DNA from: Pseudomonas sp. RIT-PI-S
GTDB lineage: Bacteria > Pseudomonadota > Gammaproteobacteria > Pseudomonadales > Pseudomonadaceae
Direction of reading: 5' to 3'
NCBI RefSeq assembly: GCF_025642975.1
Contig: NZ_JANZKJ010000020.1
Span: forward strand, 1-64,000
Length of the DNA: 64,000 nt
The notes under the pieces were generated by a model. It was not told the DNA's origin and made no database searches. It saw only the letters and a list, made by a program, of their open reading frames with translations. Each line of letters begins with the position of its first letter. Positions within the stretch are counted from its first letter, which is position 1. A program made the translations under genes and the position numbers. Below are positions 25,087-33,547 of this stretch, piece by piece.

Positions 25087-25361
25087 GCGTTTACAAGCTG
25101 GTCTGCCCCCACTGCCACGGGAAGATGCGCATTCGCACCAGCGACGGTGTGCATATTTTTCTGCGGGTGGCTTACCTGCAATGCGTCCACGAGGGCTGCG
25201 GCTGGGCGTGCCGAGCCCAGTTTGAGATGACTCACGAACTGAGCCCTTCCGGTATGCCAAACCCGGCCATCGACTTGCCACTGGCCCCGAAGGCATTGCG
25301 CCTAGAAGCGCGGCGGCGCCCTACCACTGACCATCAAATGGACCTGACCGGCCTGGAGTAG
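25083..25361 (+). CDS. ogr: Ogr/Delta-like zinc finger late-gene activator
   Basis: It is predicted to activate phage late promoters by contacting RNA polymerase. The 92-residue protein has CPHC at residues 8-11 and CVHEGC at about 34-39, the four-cysteine zinc site of the Ogr family, with a hydrophobic FLRVAYLQ strand between. In P2, ogr lies behind gene D. Here it is the second gene of the early operon, directly coupled to the gp16-like gene. TGT-N13-ACA sites before O and FI are its candidate targets. Confidence 0.88.
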   Translation: MSVYKLVCPHCHGKMRIRTSDGVHIFLRVAYLQCVHEGCGWACRAQFEMTHELSPSGMPNPAIDLPLAPKALRLEARRRPTTDHQMDLTGLE

Positions 25362-25366
25362 CTGTT

Positions 25367-25726
25367 ATGAATACCCGCATCCCTTTTGACTACCGTAGCG
25401 CCCTTCATCGCATGGCATTGGCATTTTTGGAGGATCACCAGGCCGCACACCTAAGCGGCGACCAGGCGCTATTTAGCCGTACCGTTGCCCATCTGCGCCA
25501 TGAGCATGGCGTGGATGAAGCCTTGGCCCAACTGACCGCAAGCCGGGCCTACGGCGAATTTCGCAGCGCTGGCGAGCGCCGACACCTGGACGTGGCCAAC
25601 AGCAGCAGATCTGTTGCCGTACTGACGGACCCGTCCAGCGGCCTGACCTACGCGGTACCCGTTGCCGTTATCTTCCGCTTGATCATTGACGCCCCCGAAC
25701 GCCGCCGACTGCGCGCGGTGTACTGA
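25367..25726 (+). CDS. Hypothetical early-operon protein (119 aa)
   Basis: It is not assigned to a family. The product is helical in its first 70 residues (SALHRMALAFLEDHQAAHL, then VDEALAQLTASRAYGEF) and ends basic (PERRRLRAVY). No membrane segment or signal is visible. It starts 5 nt after the ogr stop, in the same operon, and such genes are common between ogr and the primase in Pseudomonas P2-like prophages. Confidence 0.7.
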   Translation: MNTRIPFDYRSALHRMALAFLEDHQAAHLSGDQALFSRTVAHLRHEHGVDEALAQLTASRAYGEFRSAGERRHLDVANSSRSVAVLTDPSSGLTYAVPVAVIFRLIIDAPERRRLRAVY

Positions 25727-25794
25727 CCCTTCCCTGAGCAACCACCCACTGCCGTGGGTATGGGTGAACTACGCCCTAAATTCGGAAAAACCGC

Positions 25795-26010
25795 ATGAAA
25801 ACAGGCATCGAAATACGAATGAAATGGCGCCAAGGCGAGGCCTGCGCCTTGGCGCAGGCGCTGGGTGAACATCTGCGCCAGGCGCTGCAGGAACTCGGGC
25901 TCGATGTCCGGTCCCGCCACGTACCCGATGGGGTACGGACCCGCGCGATCCTAGATGGCTCCCCAGCCTTGCCAGCGCAGAAAGCCGCGCTGCAGAGGCT
26001 ACGAGCATGA
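25795..26010 (+). CDS. Hypothetical small early-operon protein (71 aa)
   Basis: It is not assigned. The product is mainly helical (EACALAQALGEHLRQALQELG), with a short beta-type end. The stop overlaps the ATG of the primase gene (ATGA), so translation of the two is coupled. High GC matches neighbouring phage genes. Confidence 0.65.
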   Translation: MKTGIEIRMKWRQGEACALAQALGEHLRQALQELGLDVRSRHVPDGVRTRAILDGSPALPAQKAALQRLRA

Positions 26011-28807
26011 TGCAGGAGCGCTTGCGCGCCGAGGTGCTGCATCGGCTGCAGGAGGCTTACGGCTTGAAAGCGCGCCCGGGCACGCAGTACCTTCGGGGCG
26101 GCACCTGCCCCGCCTGCGGCAAGAAGGAGCTCTATACCCGCAGCGACGCACCGTGGGTGGTGCGCTGCGGTCGCGAACGGGCATGCGCGGCCCAATGGCA
26201 TGTGAAAGAGCTTTATGCAGACCTGTTCGACGACTGGAGCCGCCGAGCGCCGGCGACCGAACACGCCCCCGATGCCAGCGCCATCGCCTACCTGGAGTTT
26301 GCAAGGGGCTGCGGACTGACCTGGTTAAGGGACGATTCAGCCAGGAGCATTACTTCAACCGCGACCTCGGGATAGGCTCGGCGACCATTCGCTTCCCGCT
26401 CGAGCAGGGTGGTTACTGGGAACGGCTGATCGACCAGCCGCAACGCTTCGGCAAGATGAAAGCCCGCTTCAAGCCGGGCGAAAGCTACAAGGGCCATTGG
26501 TGGGCCTGCCAGCCAGAGGCGATGGTCCTCACCGAGGAGGTGTGGATCGTCGAGGGTATCTTCGATGCCATTGCGCTAGCGCAAAACGACCTGGTCGCCG
26601 TTGCTGCGCTGTCCTGCAATGCCTTCCCCGAAGCCTCGCTGCTGGCACTGGCCCAAGCGCGGGCCGGCGCCCTGCCGAAGCTGGTGTGGGCACTGGATAA
26701 CGAACCTGCAGCCCGGCGGTACACCCGGCAGTGGGTAAAGAAGGCTGAAGCGCTAGGCTTCCGTTGCAGCGCCGCTCAGATTCCACAGCGCGACGGCCGC
26801 AAGGTGGACTGGAACGACCTGCATCAGCGCTGGGGTTTCCTAGAGGAAGAGGACCGCGCTGAGCGGGTAAGCAAAGACGTCGAAGAGGCGCGATATCACG
26901 GCGCACTGCTGCTGGCCGAAAGCGCGGTGGAGAAAGCGCTGTTGATGTATCAGTGGCGCGAGCGGGATGAGTTCCATTTCCGCCACGACGCCCGCCTGTA
27001 CTGGTGGAAGCTGGACATCAGCAAATACAACAGCGCGTTCCAGGCGCTGGAGAGCAGCGACAAACACGAAGATCAACTGCTCGATGACAAAGCGCGACGG
27101 GAGAAAGCATTGCGCATGAGTGGCGGCGTGGTGGAAATCGCCAACTGCTACCCGCAAGCGCTGTACTTCCAGCGCAACGAGATCACCGACGAGTCTTGGT
27201 ACTTCTTCCGCGTGGACTTTCCCCACGACGGCGAGCCGGTCAAAAACACGTTCACCGGCGCCCAACTGGCGGGGGCCAGCGAGTTTAAAAAGCGGCTGCT
27301 GGGCATGGCCGCCGGTGCGGTATTCACCGGCAGTGGACAGCAGCTGGACAAGATCATGAAAGACCAGCTGTTTGGCCTGAAGACGGTGCAGACCATCGAC
27401 TTCGTGGGCTACAGCAAAGAGTACGGCTGCTACGTTTACGGCGACCTGGCGGTGAAGGCCGGGCAGTTGATAGCAGTCAACGACGAGGAATTTTTTGACT
27501 TCGGCAAGCTGCGCCTCAAGACGCTGCAGCGGGGTGTACCGATCCGCCTGCAACGCGATGCAAATACCTACGATGAGCGCTGGCTGCCGCTGCTCTGGAC
27601 CTGCTTCGGCGCCAACGGGGTAACTGCTCTGGCGTTCTGGTTTGGCTCGCTGTTCGCCGAGCAGATCCGCACGCGCTACCAGTCCTTCCCGTTCCTTGAA
27701 GCGACGGGCGAGGCAGGTGCGGGCAAAACAACCTTACTCAATTTTCTGTGGAAGCTGTTCGGCCGCAATGGGTACGAAGGCTTCGACCCAGCGAAGTCCA
27801 CCAAGGCTGGCCGGGCCCGGGCCATGGGCCAAACGGCCAACATGCCGGTGGTGTTGCTCGAATCCGACCGCAGCGGCGAGGGCCGCGCTCACGCGGTGAC
27901 CTTTGACTACGACGAACTCAAGGACCTCTACAACGGCGGCACGCTCAGCACCCGGGGCTTGAAGACCGCCGGCAACGAAACTTACGAACCGCCCTTTCGC
28001 GCCACGATTGTGATCAGCCAGAACGCCGCGGTTGATGCCTCCGAAGCGGTGATGACGCGGATCGTGAAGTTGCATTTCAAGCGGCCAGAGGTGACAACCC
28101 AGAGCCGTGCGGCGGCAGACCGGCTAAACGCCCTGGAGGGCGAAACCCTCAGCCATTTTCTGGTGCGCGCCGTGCAGATGGAGGCCGCGATCCTGGAGCA
28201 ACTGGCCGAGCGCATTCCGGTGTTCGAAGCCAAGCTGCGCCAGCTAAACACTCAATGCGCCAGCTGCGATGCGCCCTTCCCCGCCGGGCAAAAAGCTACC
28301 GGCTGCGCCTGCGGCGCGAGAGAGCGCGGGTACATCCGCGTAGAGCGGATCATCAAGAATCACGCACAGATGATGGCCTGTGTGGATGCGTTGCGCTTGG
28401 TGGTGCCCATGAGCGATGAGCAGGTGAGCCTCACCCGCCGCCACCTGATAGAAGCCGCCCTGGAGCGCCAGCGAGCCATCAGCGCCGATCATCCGTTCGT
28501 AACTGAATTCTGGGAGGTGTACGACTACCTCCAGGGCCTCGACGTAAACGGTCCAGTGGTCAACCACAGCAAGAACCCGAAACTAATCGCGGTAAACCTC
28601 AACGAATTCGCCGAACGCGCCGCCGAGCATCGGCAAAAACTGGCCGACGTCGGCGAGCTGCGCGCGCTGCTGCCGGCGTCGACCCAGCACAAATTTATCG
28701 ACAAGAACCGCGCCGTAGATAGCGCTGTGAGGGCATACCAGGCCGGCCGACTAAACGGTACCTCTAACAAGTCACCCACGGTGAAGTGCTGGATTTTTGA
28801 GGCCTAG
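26007..28807 (+). pseudogene. Phage primase-helicase, broken by a one-base frameshift near 26319
   Basis: It is the predicted phage replication protein (zinc-ribbon primase, Toprim, then P-loop helicase). Frame 1 (26007-26375) carries CPACGKKELY and RCGRERAC, a zinc ribbon, up to ARGCGL. The continuation, starting DLVKGRFSQEHYFNRD, is in the -1 frame and runs to 28807. It includes Toprim VEGIFDAIAL, Walker A GEAGAGKT (about 27711-27730) and a C-x2-C cluster near 28250-28310. The two parts fit together only if one base is lost around CTG|ACC (26318/26319). No ATG occurs in the second frame until KMKARF, about 130 nt on, so the zinc ribbon would be lost. A sequencing error is possible. Confidence 0.82.
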
Positions 28808-28843
28808 GGTCGGACCCAGGCTGGCATTTGAAAGGAGCAGACC

Positions 28844-29245
28844 ATGCAAGCAGAAACGCCGATCAACTTGGAACAACGCTTTGCCTTTGAGGAATGGGCG
28901 AAGGGCCACGGGTTGGATGTACGTGCAGAGGGTGACGGTAGGTTTGTAGCGCCTGCCACACAGCTGGCTTGGGAGGGTTACCAGGCCTGTTGTCATAGGC
29001 TAGCAGGCCGCCAGCCGCTGGAGCTTTTCGCACGCATTCGCCCGCGTAGCGAGTACGCCCATCAGGCCAACCGGATGATCCGTGACGGCCACCGCTATCC
29101 CTTCCCGGTTGCGTTAGCCCGAGATACGAACGGCTATGTGGTTAAGGGCGGCGTGGGCGGGTGCTATCGGCTCAAGGATGTGGATTTGATCGCAGTGGTG
29201 GATGGCGCAGAGCTGGAGCTCACTGGGAAGCGAGGCGGCAAATGA
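28844..29245 (+). CDS. Hypothetical early-operon protein (133 aa)
   Basis: It is not assigned. The first half, with FEEWAKGHGLDVR and TQLAWEGYQACCHRLAG, recalls small phage proteins that pair a short helical AWEG-type block with an unknown tail. A ribosome site (AAAGGAG) precedes the ATG. It overlaps a 40-codon gene by 4 nt. Confidence 0.7.
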   Translation: MQAETPINLEQRFAFEEWAKGHGLDVRAEGDGRFVAPATQLAWEGYQACCHRLAGRQPLELFARIRPRSEYAHQANRMIRDGHRYPFPVALARDTNGYVVKGGVGGCYRLKDVDLIAVVDGAELELTGKRGGK

Positions 29246-29364
29246 AGGAATCGCCGAACGGGCCCGGGCTGCTGGTGATCGCCGGCGAAGCGCTAGGGGT
29301 GGCGGGGCTCATTGTGGTTATGGCGTATGCGGTGCCGTTGGGATTGGAGTTGATGCAGTTGTGA
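29242..29364 (+). CDS. Small single-span membrane protein (40 aa)
   Basis: This 40-residue frame starts at an ATG overlapping the upstream stop (ATGA). It consists of a short hydrophilic head (MKESPNGPG) and one hydrophobic helix (LLVIAGEALGVAGLIVVMAY) followed by PLGLELMQL. The tight coupling and clean membrane helix favour a real gene. Function is unknown. Confidence 0.5.
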   Translation: MKESPNGPGLLVIAGEALGVAGLIVVMAYAVPLGLELMQL

Positions 29365-29409
29365 ATCACGTGGCGCCAGCGCGTAAACGTCAGTGCAGTA
29401 GAGGAACCA

Positions 29410-29703
29410 ATGAACACAGCATTTCTATTAATGGCCCAATACAACGGCCTCGCGGTGATTCCGCTGGAAAGGGTTTGCCGGGACTATTTCAGCCCGCTTA
29501 CGCCTGAGTCGCTCAAGCGCAAGCTAGCAAGTGGAGAAATTGACTTACCTATGGTGCAGATGACTCGGTCGCAAAAAGGCGCCAGGGGGGTTGCTCTGGT
29601 CGATTTGGCGAACTACCTCGACCGGCAATGCGAGCTAGCCAGAACGGAGAATGACAAGCTGCAAAACCGCAGCCCCCATAGAGCCTGCAAAACCGTCGGG
29701 TAG
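29410..29703 (+). CDS. PrtN-family pyocin activator-like regulator
   Basis: The 97-residue product matches the PrtN family: MNTAFLLMAQYNGLAVIPLERVCRDYF, then LASGEIDLP and MTRSQKGARGVALVDLANYLD. In P. aeruginosa PrtN activates pyocin genes. In many Pseudomonas prophages a PrtN-like protein sits beside the integrase and may act as excisionase or regulator, as here. It is tail-to-tail with the integrase; both stop codons lie in one hairpin. Confidence 0.85.
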   Translation: MNTAFLLMAQYNGLAVIPLERVCRDYFSPLTPESLKRKLASGEIDLPMVQMTRSQKGARGVALVDLANYLDRQCELARTENDKLQNRSPHRACKTVG

Positions 29704-29719
29704 TCAGCGGCGACTACCC
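29698..29719. terminator. Hairpin spanning both stop codons of the PrtN-like gene and integrase
   Basis: GGGTAGTC (29698-29705) and GACTACCC (29712-29719) form a perfect 8-bp stem with a 6-nt loop. It covers the TAG stop of the PrtN-like gene and the stop of the convergent integrase. The minus side is followed by GGTTTT, the plus side lacks a T run. It may reduce read-through between convergent genes. Confidence 0.45.
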
Positions 29720-30825
29720 AGCTTCACGGGCGAAGCAAGAATTTTGGGAAGCCAATTCCACCCGTCATAGGGGTCACCGCGCCCTCTAAGATGGGTGTAC
29801 CTGCGCATCGAGTTCCAGTCTCTGTGGCCGGACACACTGGCCACCCGTGGAATATCCCAATCCATTTCGAACAATCGGCTCACACCGTCATGGCGAAGGT
29901 CATGGAAGCGCAGGTCTTCGACGCCTACCATCTTGCAGGCCCTAGTCCAGGAAGTTGATACAGAATCGCTGTTGTAAGGAAATATCCGCGCGCAGTGGCG
30001 CGGCATGCTTAGAATCAACTGCAGCGCTTCGGTGGGCAGGTGACACCACACGTTATTGCCGATTTTCTGACCTGGGTTCTTCATATCGCGCACTAATACG
30101 CGACTGCCGGCTTCGTCCAGATCGTCCCAACGGATCCGGCAGATCTCGTCTTGCCGCCGTGTGGAAAAAATAGCGAAGGCGAGCAATCGTGGCATGTGCG
30201 AGGCGCTAGGTCGACGCTCAAGTATTCCGAAGAAGTGCTCAAGGAGCTTCTCCAACTCCTCGCGGGTTGGCCGTCGATCACGCTCACGGCTCCTGCTGAC
30301 CATGCCGAGCTTGCGAAGAACCGCGCGAGCCTGAGTCATTGCATGCGGATCAATTTCATAGCCCCAGGCCGGCTTGGCCACACTCAGTACAGCGCCCAGA
30401 TGTGAAAGGTCATTGCCTACCGTCTGCGCCTGCACGCCTCCACCCTCGGCGGACATTCGCCACTGGGCGTATTCAACGAGCTTCTGGCTAGTAAGCTCAG
30501 TCTCGGCAAGCGTACCCAACCAGCGGGCCTTCAAAGCGATGAGCGTGGCCCGCTTGGTCTTGCCAAGCGGGCGAATGCGCTCGTATTCATCTAGGTAGCG
30601 TTGGATGATTTCGGCGAGGGTGGCTTGGCCGCCGCGCTGGGCCAAGGCCAGGCCGCCAGGCTGTGCGAGTTCCGATTCCCGTCGCGCGCCCCAGCTTTTG
30701 GCCGCCAGCAGGCGGTTAAAGGTCTGGCATTCTTGATAGACTACGGCACCATTCCTTTTGATGCGGATTTGCACGGTGTAGACCGCTGTGCCGTCCTTCT
30801 TTTTTCGCTTTCGTATCGTTGCCAT
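29704..30825 (-). CDS. int: Tyrosine integrase (dusA-site type)
   Basis: It catalyses prophage integration and excision. From the ATG at 30825 the product is 373 residues. An N-terminal arm-binding domain (MATIRKRKKKDGTAVYTVQIRIKRNG) and core-binding region lead into a catalytic domain. That domain has Arg in FSTRRQDEICRIRW (about 223-224), HDLRH (H308, R311), H334 in SGHRDW and nucleophile Y343. Earlier in-frame ATGs at 30861 and 30912 exist. The 30861 start is preceded by GGGGG, so it cannot be excluded. It adjoins the 5' end of dusA, matching the known dusA integrase family. Confidence 0.93.
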   Translation of the reverse strand: MATIRKRKKKDGTAVYTVQIRIKRNGAVVYQECQTFNRLLAAKSWGARRESELAQPGGLALAQRGGQATLAEIIQRYLDEYERIRPLGKTKRATLIALKARWLGTLAETELTSQKLVEYAQWRMSAEGGGVQAQTVGNDLSHLGAVLSVAKPAWGYEIDPHAMTQARAVLRKLGMVSRSRERDRRPTREELEKLLEHFFGILERRPSASHMPRLLAFAIFSTRRQDEICRIRWDDLDEAGSRVLVRDMKNPGQKIGNNVWCHLPTEALQLILSMPRHCARIFPYNSDSVSTSWTRACKMVGVEDLRFHDLRHDGVSRLFEMDWDIPRVASVSGHRDWNSMRRYTHLRGRGDPYDGWNWLPKILASPVKLGSRR

Positions 30826-30843
30826 TGGCCGGTGGTAAACCTC

Positions 30844-30884
30844 GTTTTCGGGGGGGTACATTTTACCCCCGAGCCTTCGAAAAC
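30844..30884. repeat. Nested inverted repeat between integrase and dusA
   Basis: Outer arms GTTTTCG (30844-30850) and CGAAAAC (30878-30884) enclose inner arms GGGGGTA (30852-30858) and TACCCCC (30864-30870), with a 5-nt loop. It lies 19 bp before the integrase start and 42 bp before the dusA start. This is the expected place for the integrase promoter and phage arm sites. It could be an integrase/PrtN operator, an arm site, or a transcript hairpin. Confidence 0.5.
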
Positions 30885-30926
30885 CCACCGAAAGCGGTAA
30901 AAACGAGCCCAAATCTGACGCCTAAA

Positions 30927-31937
30927 ATGACACAAGAAATTGCTTCAAACCCAGCAACCACGCGCCCTGCGCTGTCCCGGCGCTTTAGCGTTGCCCCGAT
31001 GATGGATTGGACGGACCGCCACTGCCGGTTCTTCTTGCGCCAGTTATCCCGGCATGCCCTCCTCTATACCGAAATGGTCACTACCGGAGCGTTGCTCAAC
31101 GGCGATGCCGCGCGGTTCCTGCAGCACGATGCGGAGGAATACCCGCTGGCCCTGCAACTGGGCGGCAGCGTGCCAGCAGACCTGGCAGCGTGCGCCAAGC
31201 TTGCCGAGGCGGCCGGGTACGATGAAGTGAACCTCAACGTAGGTTGCCCAAGCGACCGGGTGCAGAACAACATGATCGGCGCGTGCCTGATGGCACATCC
31301 GGGGTTGGTGGCACAGTGCATCAAGGCCATGCAGGATGCGGTTAGCATTCCTGTGACGGTCAAGCACCGCATTGGCATCAATGGGCGGGACAGCTACGAA
31401 CAGCTTTGCGATTTTGTAGGCCAGGTCGCCGAAACCGGTTGCACCAGCTTCACAGTGCATGCGCGCATCGCCATTCTCGAAGGGCTATCACCCAAGGAAA
31501 ACCGTGAGGTGCCGCCGCTGCGCTATGACGTGGTAGCGCGGCTCAAGGAGGATTTCCCGGGCCTGGAGATGATACTCAACGGCGGTATCAAGACCCTGGA
31601 AGAGTGCTTGAGCCACCTGCAGATATTCGATGGGGTCATGCTTGGCCGGGAGGCGTATCATAACCCCTACCTGCTGGCGAACGTGGACCAACGGCTGTTC
31701 GGCAGTAGCGCGCCAGCGATCAGCCGCAGCGAAGCCCTGGCGCGGATGCGCCCCTATATCGCCGCACACATCGCTGCGGGCGGGGCGATGCACCACGTCA
31801 CCCGGCACATGCTCGGGTTGGCTCAGGGCTTCCCAGGCGCCCGGCGCTTCCGCCAGCTGTTATCGGTGGACATCCACAAGGCGCCAGATCCGCTGGCGCT
31901 GCTCGATCAAGCCGCCGTGTTGCTCGAAGGTCGCTGA
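30927..31937 (+). CDS. dusA: tRNA-dihydrouridine(20/20a) synthase DusA
   Basis: It reduces uridine to dihydrouridine at positions 20/20a of tRNA using FMN and NADPH. The 336-residue product has the FMN-binding opening RRFSVAPMMDWTDRHCR and the catalytic Cys in NLNVGCPSDRVQ. The substrate-binding RIGINGRDSYEQL and NGGIKTLEEC follow, and the fold is complete. The start at 30927 lacks a clear ribosome site. Upstream sequence is phage-derived, so the original promoter and perhaps the first codons were replaced at integration, although the reading frame is intact. Confidence 0.95.
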   Translation: MTQEIASNPATTRPALSRRFSVAPMMDWTDRHCRFFLRQLSRHALLYTEMVTTGALLNGDAARFLQHDAEEYPLALQLGGSVPADLAACAKLAEAAGYDEVNLNVGCPSDRVQNNMIGACLMAHPGLVAQCIKAMQDAVSIPVTVKHRIGINGRDSYEQLCDFVGQVAETGCTSFTVHARIAILEGLSPKENREVPPLRYDVVARLKEDFPGLEMILNGGIKTLEECLSHLQIFDGVMLGREAYHNPYLLANVDQRLFGSSAPAISRSEALARMRPYIAAHIAAGGAMHHVTRHMLGLAQGFPGARRFRQLLSVDIHKAPDPLALLDQAAVLLEGR

Positions 31938-32055
31938 GCCGGAACCCAGCACGGTTCACGCACTCGAAGGTCGTATTCTTTTGCTAGCTACGGCCCGTTG
32001 AGGGCCCGGCGCTGCTGGGGTAATGTCGTTAAACCGTACAGGACAGAGAACGCTT

Positions 32056-32985
32056 ATGACTTCCAAGCTGGAACAACTGAAACAATTCACCACCATCGTG
32101 GCTGATACCGGCGACCTGGACGCCATCAAGCGCCTTAAACCGCAAGATGCGACCACCAACCCGTCCCTGCTGCTCAAGGCCGCCAGCCTCCCTGGCTATG
32201 CCGAAGTGCTGAAAAAAACCATTAGCGAATCCAATGGCGACGTCGGCGTGGCCGCGGATGCCCTGTCGGTCGCAGTAGGCGGTGAAATCCTTAAATCCAT
32301 CGATGGCCGCATTTCCACTGAAGTGGACGCGCGCCTGTCGTTCGACACACAGGCCATGCTCAGCAAGGCCAACCACCTGATCGAGCTGTACGAAAAGGCG
32401 GGCGTGGGCAAGGATCGCGTGCTGATCAAACTCGCCTCCACCTGGGAAGGCATCCGCGCCGCCGAGCAACTGGAGAAGGACGGCATTCAGTGCAACCTGA
32501 CGCTGCTGTTCTCCTTTGCCCAGGCCGCAGCCTGCGCCGATGCGGGTGTGTTCCTGATTTCGCCGTTCGTGGGGCGTATCTACGACTGGTACAAAAAGGC
32601 CAACAATACCGACTACACCGGCGCCGAAGATCCGGGCGTGCAATCGGTTACCCGCATTTATAACTACTACAAGGCCAATGACTACAAAACCGTGGTCATG
32701 GGCGCGAGCTTCCGTAACACCAGCCAGATTGAACAACTGGCTGGTTGCGATCGCCTGACCATCAGCCCGGAACTTCTGGACAAGCTCCTCCAGGATGAAG
32801 GTTCGCTGGAACGCAAGCTCAAGCCTGGAACCGGCGGCGAAGCCAAGCTGCAACTCGATGAAGCCAAGTTCCGCTGGCTGTCAAACGAGGACGCCATGGC
32901 CACCGAAAAACTGGCCGAAGGCATTCGCCAATTTGCTCGGGATCAGGAAAAACTCGAGAAATTGATCAAAGAATACAAGGGCTGA
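32056..32985 (+). CDS. tal: Transaldolase B-type
   Basis: It transfers a dihydroxyacetone unit between sugar phosphates in the non-oxidative pentose phosphate pathway. The 309-residue product has the N-terminal TSKLEQLKQFTTIVADTGD and the DATTNPSLLLKA block. The Schiff-base Lys lies in VLIKLASTWEGIRAAEQLE. The start at 32056 follows GGACAGAGAACG; an upstream in-frame extension to 32023 lacks conservation. It follows dusA on the same strand with 118 nt between, enough for its own promoter. Confidence 0.96.
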   Translation: MTSKLEQLKQFTTIVADTGDLDAIKRLKPQDATTNPSLLLKAASLPGYAEVLKKTISESNGDVGVAADALSVAVGGEILKSIDGRISTEVDARLSFDTQAMLSKANHLIELYEKAGVGKDRVLIKLASTWEGIRAAEQLEKDGIQCNLTLLFSFAQAAACADAGVFLISPFVGRIYDWYKKANNTDYTGAEDPGVQSVTRIYNYYKANDYKTVVMGASFRNTSQIEQLAGCDRLTISPELLDKLLQDEGSLERKLKPGTGGEAKLQLDEAKFRWLSNEDAMATEKLAEGIRQFARDQEKLEKLIKEYKG

Positions 32986-33064
32986 TATTGGCAGCGGGCG
33001 GCGTCACCCGGCGCCGCTCTACAACGCTGCAACGTTGGGAATCGATGACACGGTGGAAGCTGTG

Positions 33065-33547
33065 TCAGCTACGCTCGAGAGCGCTGACCAGGTCGTGGAA
33101 GGCTTCGCGGTTCGAGTCGTTCAGGCCCATGAGGATCTTGTGCGCTTCTAGCACCTTGGAGCGAACCACCTCTTCGGACTGGTCTTGGGAAGGCAGGTCG
33201 GTCAAGCATTCCGGGCACGGGATTGGCCGGTCGACGATATTGAATACCTGGTCGAACCCCATGGACGCCAACAGCCGGGTGATGTCCTCATGGGTGGTCA
33301 CCACCGTCGGTAGAAGGCCGACCTTCTGTCGCGACAAGATAGAGAGCTTGGCCAGCAACCCTAGGGTAGTGCTGTCGATACTGCGCGTTTCGGTCAAGTC
33401 GATAACGATGGCCGAAAAATCCAGGGCGGAAAAGATTCGCTCTATGGTTGCATCCAGGGCAGAACAAAGCGTAAGGCGCACTTCCCCAACGAACTTGAGG
33501 ACAAACGTGCCGCTCTGTTCGGCGAACTGGATTCTACCGGTACTCAT
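33065..33547 (-). CDS. rssC: Anti-sigma factor antagonist, STAS domain (RssC)
   Basis: It is predicted to take part in a partner-switching cascade, its state set by phosphorylation at a conserved Ser. The 160-residue product has a STAS domain over about residues 1-105, with the signature IDLTETRSIDSTTLG (likely phospho-site S59). A C-terminal helical tail contains CPECL. Its ATG overlaps the stop of the PP2C response regulator by 4 nt. The regulator can dephosphorylate such antagonists. Confidence 0.92.
   Translation of the reverse strand: MSTGRIQFAEQSGTFVLKFVGEVRLTLCSALDATIERIFSALDFSAIVIDLTETRSIDSTTLGLLAKLSILSRQKVGLLPTVVTTHEDITRLLASMGFDQVFNIVDRPIPCPECLTDLPSQDQSEEVVRSKVLEAHKILMGLNDSNREAFHDLVSALERS

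Larger units (their letters stand above)
1..30926. mobile_element. P2-like prophage integrated at dusA (left end outside window)
   Basis: The block holds recognisable homologues of P2 genes Q, P, O, N, M, L, X, holin, lysB, lysC, R, S, V, W, J, I, H, G, FI, FII, E/E', T, U and D in P2 order. A repressor/early region and a tyrosine integrase follow, next to dusA. The integrase abuts the 5' end of dusA, a known site for the dusA-specific integrase family, so the right attachment site should lie between about 30826 and 31024. The left attachment site is not in the window. The exact right boundary is inferred; the phage may supply the first codons of dusA. Confidence 0.93.

Noticed and set aside
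25955..26320. Continuous 950-codon frame as the intact primase
   Set aside because: Its first 120 residues are a shadow of the zinc-ribbon frame and lack any primase features; homology in that frame begins only after about 26320.
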